This document shows, piece by piece, positions 32,068-44,599 of a DNA stretch of 64,000 nt (position 1 is the first letter of the stretch; each line of letters begins with the position of its first letter). Source of the DNA: Raphanus sativus (Eukaryota; Streptophyta; Magnoliopsida; Brassicales; Brassicaceae); the NCBI RefSeq assembly GCF_000801105.2, contig NC_079514.1, positions 27,180,227 through 27,244,226 of the forward strand, read 5' to 3'. The notes beneath the pieces were generated by a model. That model searched no databases and was not told the origin of the DNA. It worked only from the letters and a program-made list of their open reading frames with translations. Made by a program: the position numbers and the translations under genes.

Positions 32068-33997
32068 TGTACACAACATCATTATTTTTTAAATAACACT
32101 TTAGAACAAAATATGATTATTTTAATATAATTAATCAAAATAATGCAAAAATATATTCTTATAATTTTATAACAAACGTTTTAAAAAAATATATATATCA
32201 TAATTACTCGATCAAAATTATTTTGATTCAAGCAAGTGAGCAACATAACATAGCCAAGATTAACTGAAAACAAGTTGCATGAGAGCAAGCACTATGATTT
32301 AAGTATTACAACGGTAATATAATTCTTGTCTAACAGATCGAGCGAAAGATTAAAAAAAATGTAATATAAGCTATAATAAAAATTGTAATATTTGAATTAG
32401 TTTTGGTTAATTTTATTATAACTAACTATAATTTAAAAAAGTTGACTACAATTATTTTAAATTTAATAATTTTACGTAAAATGATAATTTTGTCCATGTG
32501 ACGTTAATGTTAACAAAATTTATTTCTTTAGTTAATTTTGCGGCATATGTATGATTTCAATAAAATGCAAACAAAATGTATGTATCTTAACTGTTTTAAA
32601 ATTTTGAGTATTTATTTGTACAATGTTACATTAATTATTGATTATATGAACATTTTGGGTAAAAATAATACCTCCATCAAATTTTTGGTTAATACCTTGG
32701 TTAATAATATTTAACTATGACAAAGATTTAGTCTAGCATTTAGAGAAAATAAAATATTTGATTTACATTTTTTTCTTCTCTTCTCTTTCAGATACATTTA
32801 TCTTCTGTTTTGGATACTTTGTTTGAAACATAGATAGTATTGATTTATTATGAGATATTAAGAATTTTTTCCGTTTCACAAATTCTAGCCTTAAGAATAA
32901 TTTCAAAACTCACATCTCATTAGGAGTTTCGACATTAATGGAGAGCCATCAAGAAAAGTTTTTGGTTATGATAGCTATTTTATTAGTGCTCTCAACACTT
33001 CTTTGAAGACAACTTAGATGATACACCACAACTTCATCAGAGTCTCCAGGAACTGCCTCGGTATGTGATGTGAGGGTTATTACCAAGTACTGCATGGGCT
33101 TTCGGGGTAAACCTGTGACACCTCTCATCTGACTTTGCTTCACCATCTTCATCAAAAATGTTAATAGGAATGGCAGAAGCATCCAGTTTCTCAAGACGTT
33201 TCCTTGTTCCGTTTTTGTCATTTATCCTCCCGATATTTTTATAGAAGAATTTCTACTTGCCTATCAATCTTTTGTCGCATCTCTTCTAACTTGGCATACA
33301 TCTCTTTTCGAGTTATTCTTTGAGATTAAATGAGTTTCATATACTTTCTTTGTTCTTTTAACCTTCTTTATAGGATCATGTTGAGTGGTTTCGTCTTGTT
33401 TTGCGTTCATCAAAAATACTACTCCAATACCTAACAATTTGTGTAGGGATATGTCTTTTCTTCAAAGTTAGATCCACAATCAACAAGACAGACCCCAAAC
33501 TCAACTTAGTCTTTATACCTAATTAATTACAAAGAGTCTTTTTTGGGCAAAATTTACAAAGTCTTTCCAACATGATTCTTGCACACTCTTTCCAACATGA
33601 TTCTTCCTGTCTTAACGATGATGTGAAATTGACGTATTGAGTCACGCCCGTCCAGTGAAAATCGTCACTAACATTCTCGATATAAAATATCAGATTCCAC
33701 CTGATCTGATGAATATGCTGACATACAGTTTCAAAATCTTGAGCTGGAATGGATGGTAAAGATAAGGGTGGCAAGGTTTTGTTTGAATCTGTAATAGTTT
33801 TCGTTTATCTAGGATTTCATATATTCATCATATCTTTACTTGCCTTTAGTTGAATTTCGTTTTCACATTCAATTAAAAAACCAAATTTCATATTTTATGT
33901 TTTAGCTTGATTCTAAATTTATAGGCTTGAGTGTAACTATGTAGTATTCGGTGAATCAATTCTAAATAATAATAACAATAATCAAAAATTCTTTAAA
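32068..33997. other. AT-rich spacer with weak coding remnants
   Basis: No gene is recognised. The minus strand at about 33050-33240 has an open stretch reading KRLEKLDASAIPINIFDEDG and FTPKAHAVLGNNP, which could be a protein relic; the family is unknown to me. A 26-bp unit with TTTCCAACATGATTCTT is duplicated at about 33566-33610. Confidence 0.35.
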
Positions 33998-34690
33998 AAA
34001 AACAAAAATTAGGTTCATCTTGGGAGTAAACTTTTAAATTTACATTACTTTTAATAACCAATCAAAATATCACATAAATTAATTAATAAAAATATATTAA
34101 AAAAAACGGCTTAAAAGATAAAATAATGTTAATTTTAACGACGCAAAAGCCGCCAACTAAAAACTAAACCCAAACTCTAGACCATAAACTCAAATTCTAG
34201 ACCATAAACTCAAATCGAATACCCTAAATTCAAATTATAAATCATAAACTCAAACCTAGACCCTAAACCTAAACTTAAACCTAGACTCTGAACTCAAACC
34301 ATATATCTGAAATCCAAATCGTAAATCATAAATCCAAACTCTATACCTTAAATGTTTAGGTTAATATTGATGTTGTTTCTTTAGAATTTAATGCTACGAT
34401 TTTAAAGTTTAGATTTAGAATCTAAGATTTAGATTTAGAGTCTAGAATTTGGGTTTAAAATATATGATTTAGGATCTAAAATTTGGATTTATAATCTAGG
34501 GTTTAAATGTATGATTTAACTGGTGGCGTTAATGTCATTAAAATTGACATTTTTTCTTTCAGCTTTTTAGTTTTTTTTTTAAAATATTTAATTTTAATTT
34601 ATTAATCTAGATAGTATTTTGATTGATTATTAGAGGTGAAATGAATTTAAAAATTCATTTTTGTTCTTAAAGAAAAAACATAATAATAAT
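33998..34690. mobile_element. Foldback-type element with CCCTAAA-like arms
   Basis: About 33998-34360 is an imperfect reverse complement of about 34376-34690. Matching pairs include AATAACCAATCAAAATA with the complement of TATTTTGATTGATTATT, and ACGACGCAAAAGCCGCC with the complement of GGTGGCGTTAATGTC. Towards the centre both arms become strings of degenerate CCYTAAACYCAAA (left) and TTTRGGGTTTARA (right). No coding capacity. Such telomere-like foldback repeats occur in Brassicaceae; I cannot name the family. Confidence 0.6.
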
Positions 34691-34704
34691 TGTTTTCCTT
34701 AATA

Positions 34705-35003
34705 TATATTTCCTCTGTTTCAAAATGATTTATATTTTTTTCTAAAAAATTGTTTTAAAAAAATCTATATTTTATATTTTCAATGTATATAATAACAAAA
34801 AAATTTGAACTTCAAAAACATTAAATATATTTACTAAAATTTGATTGGTTAAAAATTATTCGAAATAGTTAAACACGGAAAATAATACTTTTATTATCAA
34901 AATTATACGTATTTTTTTGATAAATATGAAAACTCTGTGTTTTTGTAATAAATATGAACTCTAAAATATACATTATTTATTATTTTGAAAATGATGGAAT
35001 GAA
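34705..35003. mobile_element. Putative Stowaway-like (Tc1/mariner) MITE
   Basis: The left end TTTCCTCTGTTTCAAAATGA and the right end, read inward as TCATTCCATCATTTTCAAAA, resemble the CTCCGTTTCAAAATAA-type inverted ends of plant Stowaway MITEs. The interior is about 300 bp, AT-rich and non-coding. Confidence 0.5.
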
Positions 35004-35473
35004 ACATCCAAAACTCTTGATCTCATGATTCATTTTTAAACCCTTCTACAGTTTTGGTCTTGCTTCTGTTACAGCTCGTTTGAAATATTCTCTTTTAGAC
35101 AAAGTTTGAACATTTTCAATAATTATACAGACCAGAAAAAAACAAATGGAAATTGAAGAATAACAACTCGTACAACGTCAGAATTGATATGATAACCCTA
35201 AACGTCAGAAAAAAGCGATAAAAAGTCCATTTTGTTTGGTTTTAGACAAAAACAGTAACATACTTTTGGTCAAACTCTGTAGAAGAGAATCAATCTCCCT
35301 TGTGAATCTCACCCTCCTGTCACCATCTCCAATCCGTCACTTTCCCAATTAAATTAAGATTCAGAAACCCTACATATACACCTAGGTTTAGGGCTTAGCT
35401 TTTTCAGAGAAAATGATTCTTTTTCTCCTTTTTTTTCTTTTAATTAATCAACCATACGTTATAATCTGGAACG
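35004..35473. other. Downstream flank of STERILE APETALA
   Basis: The region immediately after the STERILE APETALA stop on the minus strand, presumably the 3' untranslated region and spacer. AT-rich; no other gene seen. Confidence 0.45.
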
Positions 35474-38400
35474 CTACAGTGCACCGAAATCCCACAGATG
35501 TATAGTACTCACAGCCGTTGATGAAGATGAAGCAACGGCCACATGTCTATCATTGGCAACGATAGCATCAACTTCTCCTACTCTCTCTCTAAAACTGTAG
35601 AGATATTCTCCTCCTCTCTGTACGTCCCACACGCGCATCACTCCTCCGGCGCACATTAAGGCGTGCAGTGTATTAACACAGCCCATCACTCTTCTCTGCG
35701 CTGCTCTACTCACCCGGAACTCACAAACCGTCTCTTGAGTCCTCACCCTGCGCACAATAGCGTTACCTCTACTATCCATCCTAACGTACACCTGATCGTT
35801 AGCATCAAAACCCGTCACTGTAAGTCCTCTCCGTTGCTCTTCGTCCTCTCCGATGATCACTCCTTGGTTTCTCAGATCAATCACCATGATTCTCCATCGT
35901 GTACACGCCACTGCTGTTTCTCCGCCGGAGATTCGAAGCCGGCCGAGAGACATCGTTAGCTCCGTTAACGTGTGCCATCCCATAACAGCTTCGGGATCGG
36001 TGAGCGAACCACCAACGAACGTTGTTTCTTCGTTGATACAATCCCAAATGTGAAAAGCCCGACCCGGAACACCAGCAAAAAGCCCAACCCAGTAGCGACC
36101 ACAGCCCGTGAAATCCACTAAGGCGCCGTCGTTAACGATATCTCCGACGAAAGCTGTGCGCGTGTGACTACCCAGGCCGTTAATTTCCGCCACGTGGATG
36201 TCTCCGTCCATCGTGGCGAAAACCAATCTCGAATCTGAGATAACGATGCCCGAGACTGCTCGGGAAAATCGTCCAAACCGGTCTCGTGGAGGCGGACGTA
36301 ACGTCCTGACGTGGAGACGGCTGTTCAAGAGAAAGAGACGAACTGTTCCGTCTGCGAAACCCGCAGCTAAATAGAGATCAGAGAGCGTGAGACAGCGGCA
36401 AGAGAGACTATCCGGCTCGTCCACATCAGACGGATCAAAATTGAGTGTGACGTGTACATACGAACGAGTCTGGAAGTTTCTAGCCGTCCGATGCCAGTAG
36501 ATGAACTCATCTCGCCATGTGTCATGCATCAAACGTGTTCTTGCCCAGACTTGGCGAGATAGGAGTTGCCACAGATGGTCTGAACGAGAAACAGCCTGCC
36601 ACATCGTGCATACCTATGATAACAAATATTAGTGAAATATAGAGTGCGTGAGTACCAGCTTAATAATTAAATTTGACATAAGGGAGCGTATTTATATAAA
36701 GTAAATAAATTACTCTTAAAATGGCAGAGCTGGATTGATATTGCTAGCAACAATATATACACATATATGATATATATAATACAATATATAGGATGGATAC
36801 TATTGTAATTATTTTTTTTTGGTAAATAACTTAATAAATAAAAACAACTATTAGTAAATTAATGGTAGTCCAGAATACTCAAATTTACGAGGAAAGAGTG
36901 GTTAAACACAAAAATGACGAGAGTAAAACTGACCAAAAAGAAAGAAGATCTCTAGTTAAAATTAAATAAGAAGATATAGCCTCTATAGTTAAAAGTTTAA
37001 ACTTTGTTGTTACATAAATTTACATTAATAAATAAAGACAAATATTAGTAAGATTGATGGTATTTCAGTTTTATCAAATTTAGGAGTAAGAGCGATAACA
37101 TACAAAAAAAATAACGAGGGTAAAACTAAACATAGAAAGAAGAAAATAGCCTATTGATCAAAAAAAAGAAAGAAGAAAATAGCCTCTAGTAAAAATTAAA
37201 TAAGTAGGCCTGCAACGAAGCATGAAAAACTCTATAGGGACTAGGAGGATGGAAAGACAACGACAGACTCAGACACAAGCTCTGCGTAAATATGTCTTAT
37301 TGAAAATACAACTCATTGTTTAAAAATTATTTATTATGAGAATGTTAGATATGTATATGTTCATTTGATGCGACTAATCAATCTCTGCAAGTTACAGATT
37401 TAGCAACAGAGGCCCTAGTAAACGGAATAACGAGAGAAGCCCTACTCGCATGTTAAAAGAAAAAGCATATTAATGTGATATTAATACCCCACACCCCCAA
37501 AAAAAACGTTATGGTTTTTTAGGTGAAGATATTAAATGAGCAGAAGTTGTCAAACAAAAAAAAACGAGGGGAAGTAACAGATCGAAGCTGAACATGAGAT
37601 TACGACTTTGCCAACAAGCATGCCCTTCTCTCTTTCATTTCCAAGAAAGGATAGCTTTAAGCCTGTTTTGTTAAAAGTAGAGCTTCCCATTAATACATAT
37701 ATTTTACACTTATATACTTGATGTGTAACACACGATTCTCTCTCTTCAAGAATCCGTGGACCTACATTCTCCAAATTTTCGTATGTATATAGTATACTAT
37801 TATATCGTGTATCTACATCCTCTACATTTACATGTATATAGTATACATAATATAGAGAATCGTGTATATCTATCATTGTATTCGAATTTCATCCTTCCGC
37901 TCTAGAAACTCAATTTGAAAACGATAACACATCAAGCGAAGCTATAGGTTAACATTTAGCAGTCAAGACTAAGATACAATAATCTAGGGCATGATAACAT
38001 TACCATATACATCTGAATAGTGAACTCGTGATTTAAGAGGGAGTCAGCAAACTTAAAAATTTATAAGTCATCGCATTGAGATTGTAAGGTTACAAACTAC
38101 ACCTAAGGTCATTTAGATTATATCCATTGGATAGAACGTATGGTATATATATAAATATATGATAGTTTTGATCAGCCAAATTGCAGAACGGCAGGAAATA
38201 AATCTATACAAAAATAAGTATAATAGCTTTTTACCAAAAAAAAGTATAATTGTTAAAATTAGCTCAAGTACTCAGATAGCTACCGATGAAAAATCAGTGA
38301 AGACATGTTTTTGAGATATATCTATGTAAGAACTGAAAGGAAATATTATACCTTGTTTCAAAGATATTTATCTTTTTGGTAATAATTAGTTTAATTATTA

Positions 38401-40665
38401 GTAATTTTTATTACGTGGTAGACTAAACAATATATAAAATATAGTGAAACTTTTTATATAATTTACATTAAAAAAATTATTGTACAGGATTAATATATAT
38501 ATACTTTTTACAGGATTAATATTGGTTTTCGAAGAAGTTAAATTTCCAAAATTACGATAATAAGTAATGTTAGCAACGAGAGCCTAAGTTCCAAAAAAAA
38601 AAAAAACGAGGCACCACGTGCTCTAAGAGACCCATAACATTGGGTTCCATGTGCTTTTTGGCATATGTAGTGCCCATGCTGTCGTCTCTTTTGACTGAGA
38701 GTGTTAGGGAAAAAACAAAAGATAAACCCACTTCGATGGAAAAGACGAATAGATGATCGAGTTCAAAGTGAAAACCAACGATGAAAACTCTATTTATACC
38801 ATTAAACCTCTGACAAAAGGGGTTATGCTCTAAACCACACTGGAGTTTCTAATATATAGTTAAATGCAAATTTAAAAGTTTAATATATTAGAAAAATACC
38901 ATGGAGTTAATAGATTCACATATAGAGAGAGATACGAAAAAGGGAATGAGTTGTCAGAAGCACTGCATGCATTACTCACTGGATCATAATATTGACAGTA
39001 AAAAATTAACAAAAGCAGGACGCAAAAAATGCACATATGTACTTATATGTTATTCCTCGTTCCTAGATATGAGAAAAAAAACTACACACTATATATATAT
39101 GATGTACAAAAAAGCAGCAAGTTTAGTTGAAAAGAAAAATATGTACGGCTAAGAGAGAATACATAAATCATGTTATATATATTTTCTTTTGTTGCAGAAA
39201 TCATGTATGTGGTGAACATTGTTTTTGTGTATGTATATAATATCCTAAATCTGGTAATAAGTATGACTTAATATTGGCAAAGCAAAAAGACAGGACCTTA
39301 CTTGGTTTGAAAAAAAAAACAGGACCTTACTTGTAGGTTTCTTTGTCATTCTCTTTTTCGATGTTCTTAATATTTCTTTTTTGCTTAAAGATGTTCAACG
39401 ACATTTTCTAGTTTTACGAGTCTATCTTGAGACGTCACTCTCTAAGATTTGATTTTTAGACTTTTGAAAGATAAATACCGTTATAAATAGATTAAAAAGA
39501 ACTATTAAATGTATCTGCCATTGGACTAAAGACTGTGCCTCTCGATATTTTGGAGTCAAGAAAGTGTTTAAATTGATTATTATCGGGAGGACTTTTCTGT
39601 CAAAAAGTGGGATTTTTCTTATTAAAATGTTTTTTTTTCATCATGCCAAGAAAGGAAGATGTTAAAGCCAACAAGTAAAAAACCTAATTTGTGCCCTAGT
39701 ATTAATATTCGAATTTACATGTCCGATTTCCCAAAGATACACAAACGAAATTGGGGGCCGGGGGTTGTAAGGTCTCCTTTGTGGATCCAGAAATAGATAT
39801 TAAAAGGTATCAAATGTTTTCGAGTGAACAAAGAATAAAAGAAATAAACTTATTGGGTAAATGGAAGACAAAAAGTTTCTAAAACGAAAAAGAAAATAAA
39901 GTCCCAAAACCATAGATATGTGAAAGAGACATCAAGTTAATGTCGTCTTGTTAGACATAAAAGTTGGACTTGGACCCATCATAGAAACACAGAAAGGGCG
40001 GTTACCTTTCCAAAGGTCAGTTTTTTTTGTCTCTTCATAATTCCTTCCACTCAATGTAACTTCTAATATCATTTAATTATGAGTTTATGATGTTGATAAA
40101 AATTACATTATGATTTTGTGATATAGCATCGGGTAAATTTTAACTGGATATATTAAATGATACCATAAAAATAAACGCAAAAACAAATCTAAGCCTATAG
40201 AACCAACACCTAAAGTACAAAACGAAACAAGCAGTACATTTGACTAGACCGAGATTGTATAACTTCCCTGATTTGACTTTGTTTTGTCTTTGTTAGATCT
40301 ATGTGGTTAATTTTGCTAGCTTACACTTAATAAACGAAATCTGATAGTGTCATGTTCGTCGAGTAAGATCTACTCTATAAAATGAATATACATGTATCTC
40401 GAACGTTACAAAACTATTATAAATAACTAACCCGGAAAATGTTGGCAAGAGCCGGTGCTGCGTCGACAAGACCTGCAGATAAGGAAGCGTCAACGGCAAC
40501 TTGAACGGCAAGAGATTCGAGGAAAGGTTCCGGCCAGACGTCGTTGGCACTGTGACGAGGGCGAGATGGGGATGGGGCCTCGAAAACGCCGCCGCTTCTA
40601 CCGGCGACAGAGCTGAGGCCACCGCTTGAATTACCATTGTCGGAAGCTGAAGAGGAGGAAGACAT
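35474..40665 (-). CDS. SAP: STERILE APETALA (SAP), F-box/WD40-like transcriptional/proteolytic regulator; two exons
   Basis: Exon 1 is 40432-40665 (78 codons, starting MSSSSSASDNGNSSGG) and exon 2 is 35474-36613 (379 codons plus stop), 457 aa in total. The donor CGG|GTTAGT (intron starts 40431) and acceptor ATCATAG|GTATGC join in phase 0 to give ANIFR-VCTMWQAVSRSDHL. The N-terminal Ser-rich part is followed by an F-box-like segment (NDVWPEPFLESLAVQVAV ... AVSRSDHLWQLLSRQVW) and seven-bladed WD-like repeats ending TIHLWDFGAL. From memory it matches Arabidopsis SAP almost throughout. SAP acts in an SCF ubiquitin ligase that removes PEAPOD/KIX repressors, promoting organ growth, and is needed for flower and ovule development. 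The frame is open to 40758, but the Arabidopsis start corresponds to 40665. No lesion is seen; it appears functional. Confidence 0.93.
36614..40431 (-). promoter_or_regulatory. Long SAP intron (3.8 kb), candidate regulatory DNA
   Basis: The only intron in the coding region. It has no coding sequence I can support. An imperfect direct duplication lies at 36826-37205, near exon 2. A CACGTG G-box (38613) and CA-/AT-rich stretches occur further upstream. In Capsella, variation in the SAP intron is reported to alter a petal enhancer, so this intron is a plausible regulatory region; that it acts so here is inference. Confidence 0.5.
36826..37205. repeat. Imperfect tandem duplication in the SAP intron
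   Basis: Unit 1 (about 36826-36990) and unit 2 (about 37020-37205) share, in order, TTAATAAATAAA, ACAA.TATTAGTAA, GATGGTA/AATGGTAGT, ATAACGAGGGTAAAACT (ATGACGAGAGTAAAACT in unit 1), GAAAGAAGA and ATAGCCTCTA. Unit 2 has an additional internal repeat of AAAGAAGAAAATAGCCT. Confidence 0.7.
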
Positions 40666-40870
40666 GAAATGGGTTTTCTGAGGAACAATGGAAGGAGAAG
40701 GAGAAGGAGAAGGAGCAGCAGAGAAAGAATGGTGGGGGAGAGAGGAAACAAAATACAAAAAGTGTAGATAAAGACACTTCTCGAGGTGGGGGACCCAGGT
40801 TGTGGAGGTATGTTTTTCTCTCTATTTCTTTTTCTTTTCTAAGTCAAATAAACCAAGAGATTGATCAATA
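40666..40870 (-). promoter_or_regulatory. SAP 5' leader and proximal promoter
   Basis: On the minus strand, just upstream of the ATG, is a pyrimidine-rich leader with four TCCTTC/TCTCCT-type units (about 40688-40712) and further CT-rich sequence to 40860. Such CT-rich leaders are common in plant developmental genes and are candidate BPC/GAGA-factor sites. No clear TATA box. Confidence 0.45.
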
Positions 40871-42229
40871 TTACTAATGAGCACCCTTATTGGAGTATTT
40901 GGTTAACCAAGAGTAAGTACATATTTATGTATATTTTTATGTATATATATACTATATATCTGTATGTAACTGCGGAGTTCTAAATTTTACCGGAACATAC
41001 TTCAAAGTATCTACTTTTAGTTTTAAAACCCCAAAACTAAATTCCCTTGTTGTTTTCTTAACGCATCTCCACGAAATCTCAAATATTAAGGTTTTATGTA
41101 TTTCAAATGTAACTTCAAAACCTTAAATTATAAGGTTTTGTACAATAAAACTTCAAATATAAGGATTCGATGTACAAAGCTTTATATTTGAGGTTTATAT
41201 TTGCTAGGTCCTTGTACTTGTATGTATTTTAAATAGTTTTGATAACTTGCTTGTTTATTATTTTAGTTCATACGATTTTATATCTTTTATATATTTTTAT
41301 AAATTTAAATTTTACATATAAATTTATCACTTCAAAATGCACTAATTAATCATATATGAAATGAAAGTATTATTGATATAATACTAATGAATAGTTATGT
41401 ATTTTTAGAAAATGATTTTGTTTGTAAGTCTTTCATTTATATGTAATTTTCTATTAAAATATAATAGTTTATTAATAAATATTTTTATAATATCTTTGTT
41501 TTATGTTTTCATTTGTTAAAAAAAATTGTATGTTTCTATTTGATTTTTGTCAAAATAAGAATTATAATGTAAATATCTAAAACTTTTAAGATTTATTTTA
41601 AGGTTTACTATTGGAGAAAAACACCTTCAAATCTCAAATATAAAGTTCAGCAAATCTTAAATATAAAGTTGCTGCCAGAGATGCTATAATATATGATCAG
41701 AAAACATGTTTCTTGGAGGAGCATATAAATATTACCATGTTAGATTAATATGGAGAAAAAAATATTTTAATCCTAATCTTTTTAAATAAAAAGTCTGTCA
41801 TATATTTCTGCTTTTAGGAATTTGAAACAAGTTTACATTTGTCAAAATTATCCTGTAAACTCCAAAAACATTAATTTTTAAAGCAAAGTTCGGTCTGTTC
41901 ATCAGACTTGTAGTCATATCGAATAAATCTAAGCAAGTCATCTCAAATCGGACCAAAAGAACCTCTATCTGTCATACATGACGATGCACATAATAATACT
42001 TCCATCTCTTCCTATAAGGCTGTAAGACTTTTTTTACACGCACGTAATTCGAGTTATCAGTACATTTGATTCTTAAGATTCCACCCTAGGCCACTAACAT
42101 TACCATTATCAATTCATGAAACATAGATTTGGAAAGTTGGGATTCGAGGTATGTAAGGGGTATTGTGTCAACAACTGTGGTGGGAAGATCATCATGATCA
42201 TAGTACACTTCTTGTTTTGGTTAGCTTTC
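40871..42229. mobile_element. Spacer with a putative TIR element at 41061-41688
   Basis: CGCATCTCCACG at 41063 and its inverted counterpart CAGAGATGC at 41676-41684 bracket about 620 bp. The subterminal sequence is similar on both sides: CTCAAATATTAAGG at the left and TCTTAAATATAAAG at the right. GCATCTCC-type ends are frequent in Brassicaceae non-autonomous DNA elements. I see no target duplication. The flanking 40871-41060 and 41689-42229 hold nothing recognisable. Confidence 0.4.
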
Positions 42230-43570
42230 CTCTAACTTTTCTACCTCTAAAGAAAAAGTTAGAGAGTGTCAATCGGGGAAATGACTTTATCTTTAAAATG
42301 TTTGTCCAGATTACCAAAAGATCCATAGAAAGGTGTTAAAGGTCTTATCTTTTTCAAAACAGAAAGTTCATGTTTTGGTATATAGATGTATTCGAGAAAT
42401 AACCAGGAAGAGACATATGGTCTAATGAAGCTCAAACTTATAAAGTTGGGGCCCATTCAAAAATAAGATGATTAATTGACTCTACTGAGCAATTGCTCCT
42501 ATCAGTATCCAAGTGTCTATAAGTGAACCTATCTACTGTCGCTATATCTAGAAAGAGGCTGTCACATAAAATATTTCATCTTGCATGGAGCTTTTATTTT
42601 CTGAACGTGACTTTGTAGACATGTGATACTCGGTTCCCAAACATGTTATTTCATGAACTACAATTTAGTTAATCTAAGTAGTTTGTATCCGGATTTGTGA
42701 GTTTTGGTGCATGACTCAATCAGTTTGGGCTTGGGCTATCTAGCTGAGAAACTTGAATACAGAAGCAACGATGGAGTTAATTGGGCTTCAGGTGATTAAA
42801 TGAGAAAAGCCCAAAATAGGAGAAGCGTCTATCAATATATGGTGAGACGAGAAACATAGTAGTGTAACTTCTATAACAGACTTCATCGTCTTTGCAAGCT
42901 AGAGAGAGAATGTCATTGTAGCTTGAGAGAGAAAGCTTCTGTAAACACTGATATAGTGAATTCCAGGCACCGATCCTGAAGGAGATGTACCTCGTGATTG
43001 ACATGGAACTCTAAAACTTTGCTTGTGTCGTCTCTTCTTTGTTTTTCTTTTCTTTACATTTCACTTGTTTGATCGTACATCGGAGTCGCGATCTGCATAC
43101 GAGAAAATAAAGAGTTATACGAGAGATAACAGAGAGATAGAGAACATAGAGAACACAATCAAGCGAGTGATCGAGTCCGATACTTCTACAGGATTTGATT
43201 GAGTATACTCTCAATTTTGTGTGGTTCCAACATATCCAACGAGAAAATCTCAAACCAAGGATCCAAAGTATATCCTTAAAGTAAAAATTTATGTAAAAGA
43301 TGTAGATACCACTCTTTAATATCATTTCTAATAAATGAATAAACAAAAAGTTGGAGTTATCATTAAATTATTGGTATGTTTATAGGTGGATGAGCAATTG
43401 AATCCAAGATTCAAAATTAACTACAAACCTTCCAACACACCCTAAACCAATGGTTTTCTTCCAACCCGAATTGATTAGTTGTTTTACTGCCATGAGACTG
43501 ATTCCTTTTGGTGAGAAATTTTGGCAAAATTTGCCTTTTATTTTGAAACTATAAGATTCAAACAAAAGAA
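42230..43570 (-). pseudogene. LINE remnant (post-RT linker and zf-RVT), interrupted
   Basis: On the minus strand 43380-43565 reads SLMAVKQLINSGWKKTIGLG and FESWIQ, the post-RT linker of plant L1 elements. 43238-43380 continues with RNDIKEWYLHLLHKF and ILGLRFSRWI. After an interruption, 42230-42690 reads SGYKLLRLTK, then DRFTYRHLDTDRSNC, ESINHLIFE, SNTSIYQNMNFLF and LVIWTN. These align with the same parts of the LINE at 15163-18681. There are stops in every section. Confidence 0.65.
42691..43232. mobile_element. LTR-like insertion in the LINE remnant
   Basis: TATCC occurs immediately on both sides (42686-42690 and 43233-43237) and LINE similarity is interrupted exactly here. The right end is TTCCAACA. 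A solo LTR of about 540 bp is plausible, but the left end does not show a clean TG and no primer site is present. Confidence 0.4.
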
Positions 43571-44180
43571 ATGAGTTGATATAATTCAGTTTCTTGCATG
43601 TTTTTCATTATAAAAACAATCCATTATTATATATTGCAATAAGCGTGAATCAAATGATGATTTAAAGAAAAATTTAAAACTACTCAAATTTAATTGAGAA
43701 TTAATTTTGAACACATTGCGTATGTATATTTTCTTATACTATAAAGAAGAGTTTTACTCTCTTCTTAAGACGCCACGTCATCAAATAGCTTTCTCTGGAT
43801 GCGACACCTGTCCGTCTCTCATTATGCTCTGCATTTCATTAACTTAATCAGCGACGATTGAAGGCTATTTTTTGGTGTTGGCTTTATGTTTGAGTCAAGG
43901 AATTCAGCCCGATAACGCGAGAAACCCTAATCCTCTCATCATCTGATATTTTTTCTCCGCCATCCAAGATATTTAGATTTTTTGATGAATCTTTTCGTAG
44001 GGTTTCTATTGCGTCATTTGATTTTTGGTTTTCATCAAACAAAACGTCTCAGTTAAGATTCATCGCTCTAAACCCCTTCTTAACTCCATCAACCACGAGG
44101 TGCATGATCTAGATTTCAATGTGATTTTCTCATTTGCAAGGAGATGTATAAATAGGTTAGCATTCCTCTTCTCAGAACCA

Positions 44181-44222
44181 TCCTCTCAATCTGTTTAAAC
44201 AGCCTCTCAATCTGTTTAAACA
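44181..44222. repeat. 21-bp tandem duplication
   Basis: CCTCTCAATCTGTTTAAACAG occurs twice in direct tandem inside the Helitron, upstream of the RecA fragment. Confidence 0.8.
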
Positions 44223-44599
44223 GCGAAGTAAGCCTATTATTATTCTGATTTCAATTCGGTAGGTGTTCTTGCTGAGACCAGGAATGTCAAACGCGCTGAG
44301 GACGTCCTCCTCACCGATTTAAAGATACGTCCTCTTCCACGAAAATCATTTATCCAATCCTCTTCAATAATAAGCTTATCAATAAATCCAGAGAAAATCG
44401 CTAACGTTGGTGTCCTCCTCGCCGATTTAATGGTTGGCCGCTGTAGCTCCTCCATCGGTTCGACTCCCTCTTGCGACGATCATTGTATCCCGTCGCAATG
44501 TCCATCTTGCGTAAGTTCACTATAATTCATGTATTTTTTAAAAAAATTATCATTCGCTCATGATCCCATTTAGTTGTTTGGCCTGAGAAATTATGCTTA

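Noticed and set aside
35663..36053. Plus-strand open frames opposite the SAP second exon
   Set aside because: They are antisense shadows of the conserved SAP coding sequence with no recognisable protein features.
38340..38480. Possible second Stowaway-type MITE in the SAP intron
   Set aside because: One end resembles TTGTTTCAAAGATA but no convincing inverted partner was found.
40350..40751. Alternative minus-strand frame overlapping SAP exon 1
   Set aside because: The other frame gives the SAP N-terminus and splices in phase with exon 2; this one has no such support.
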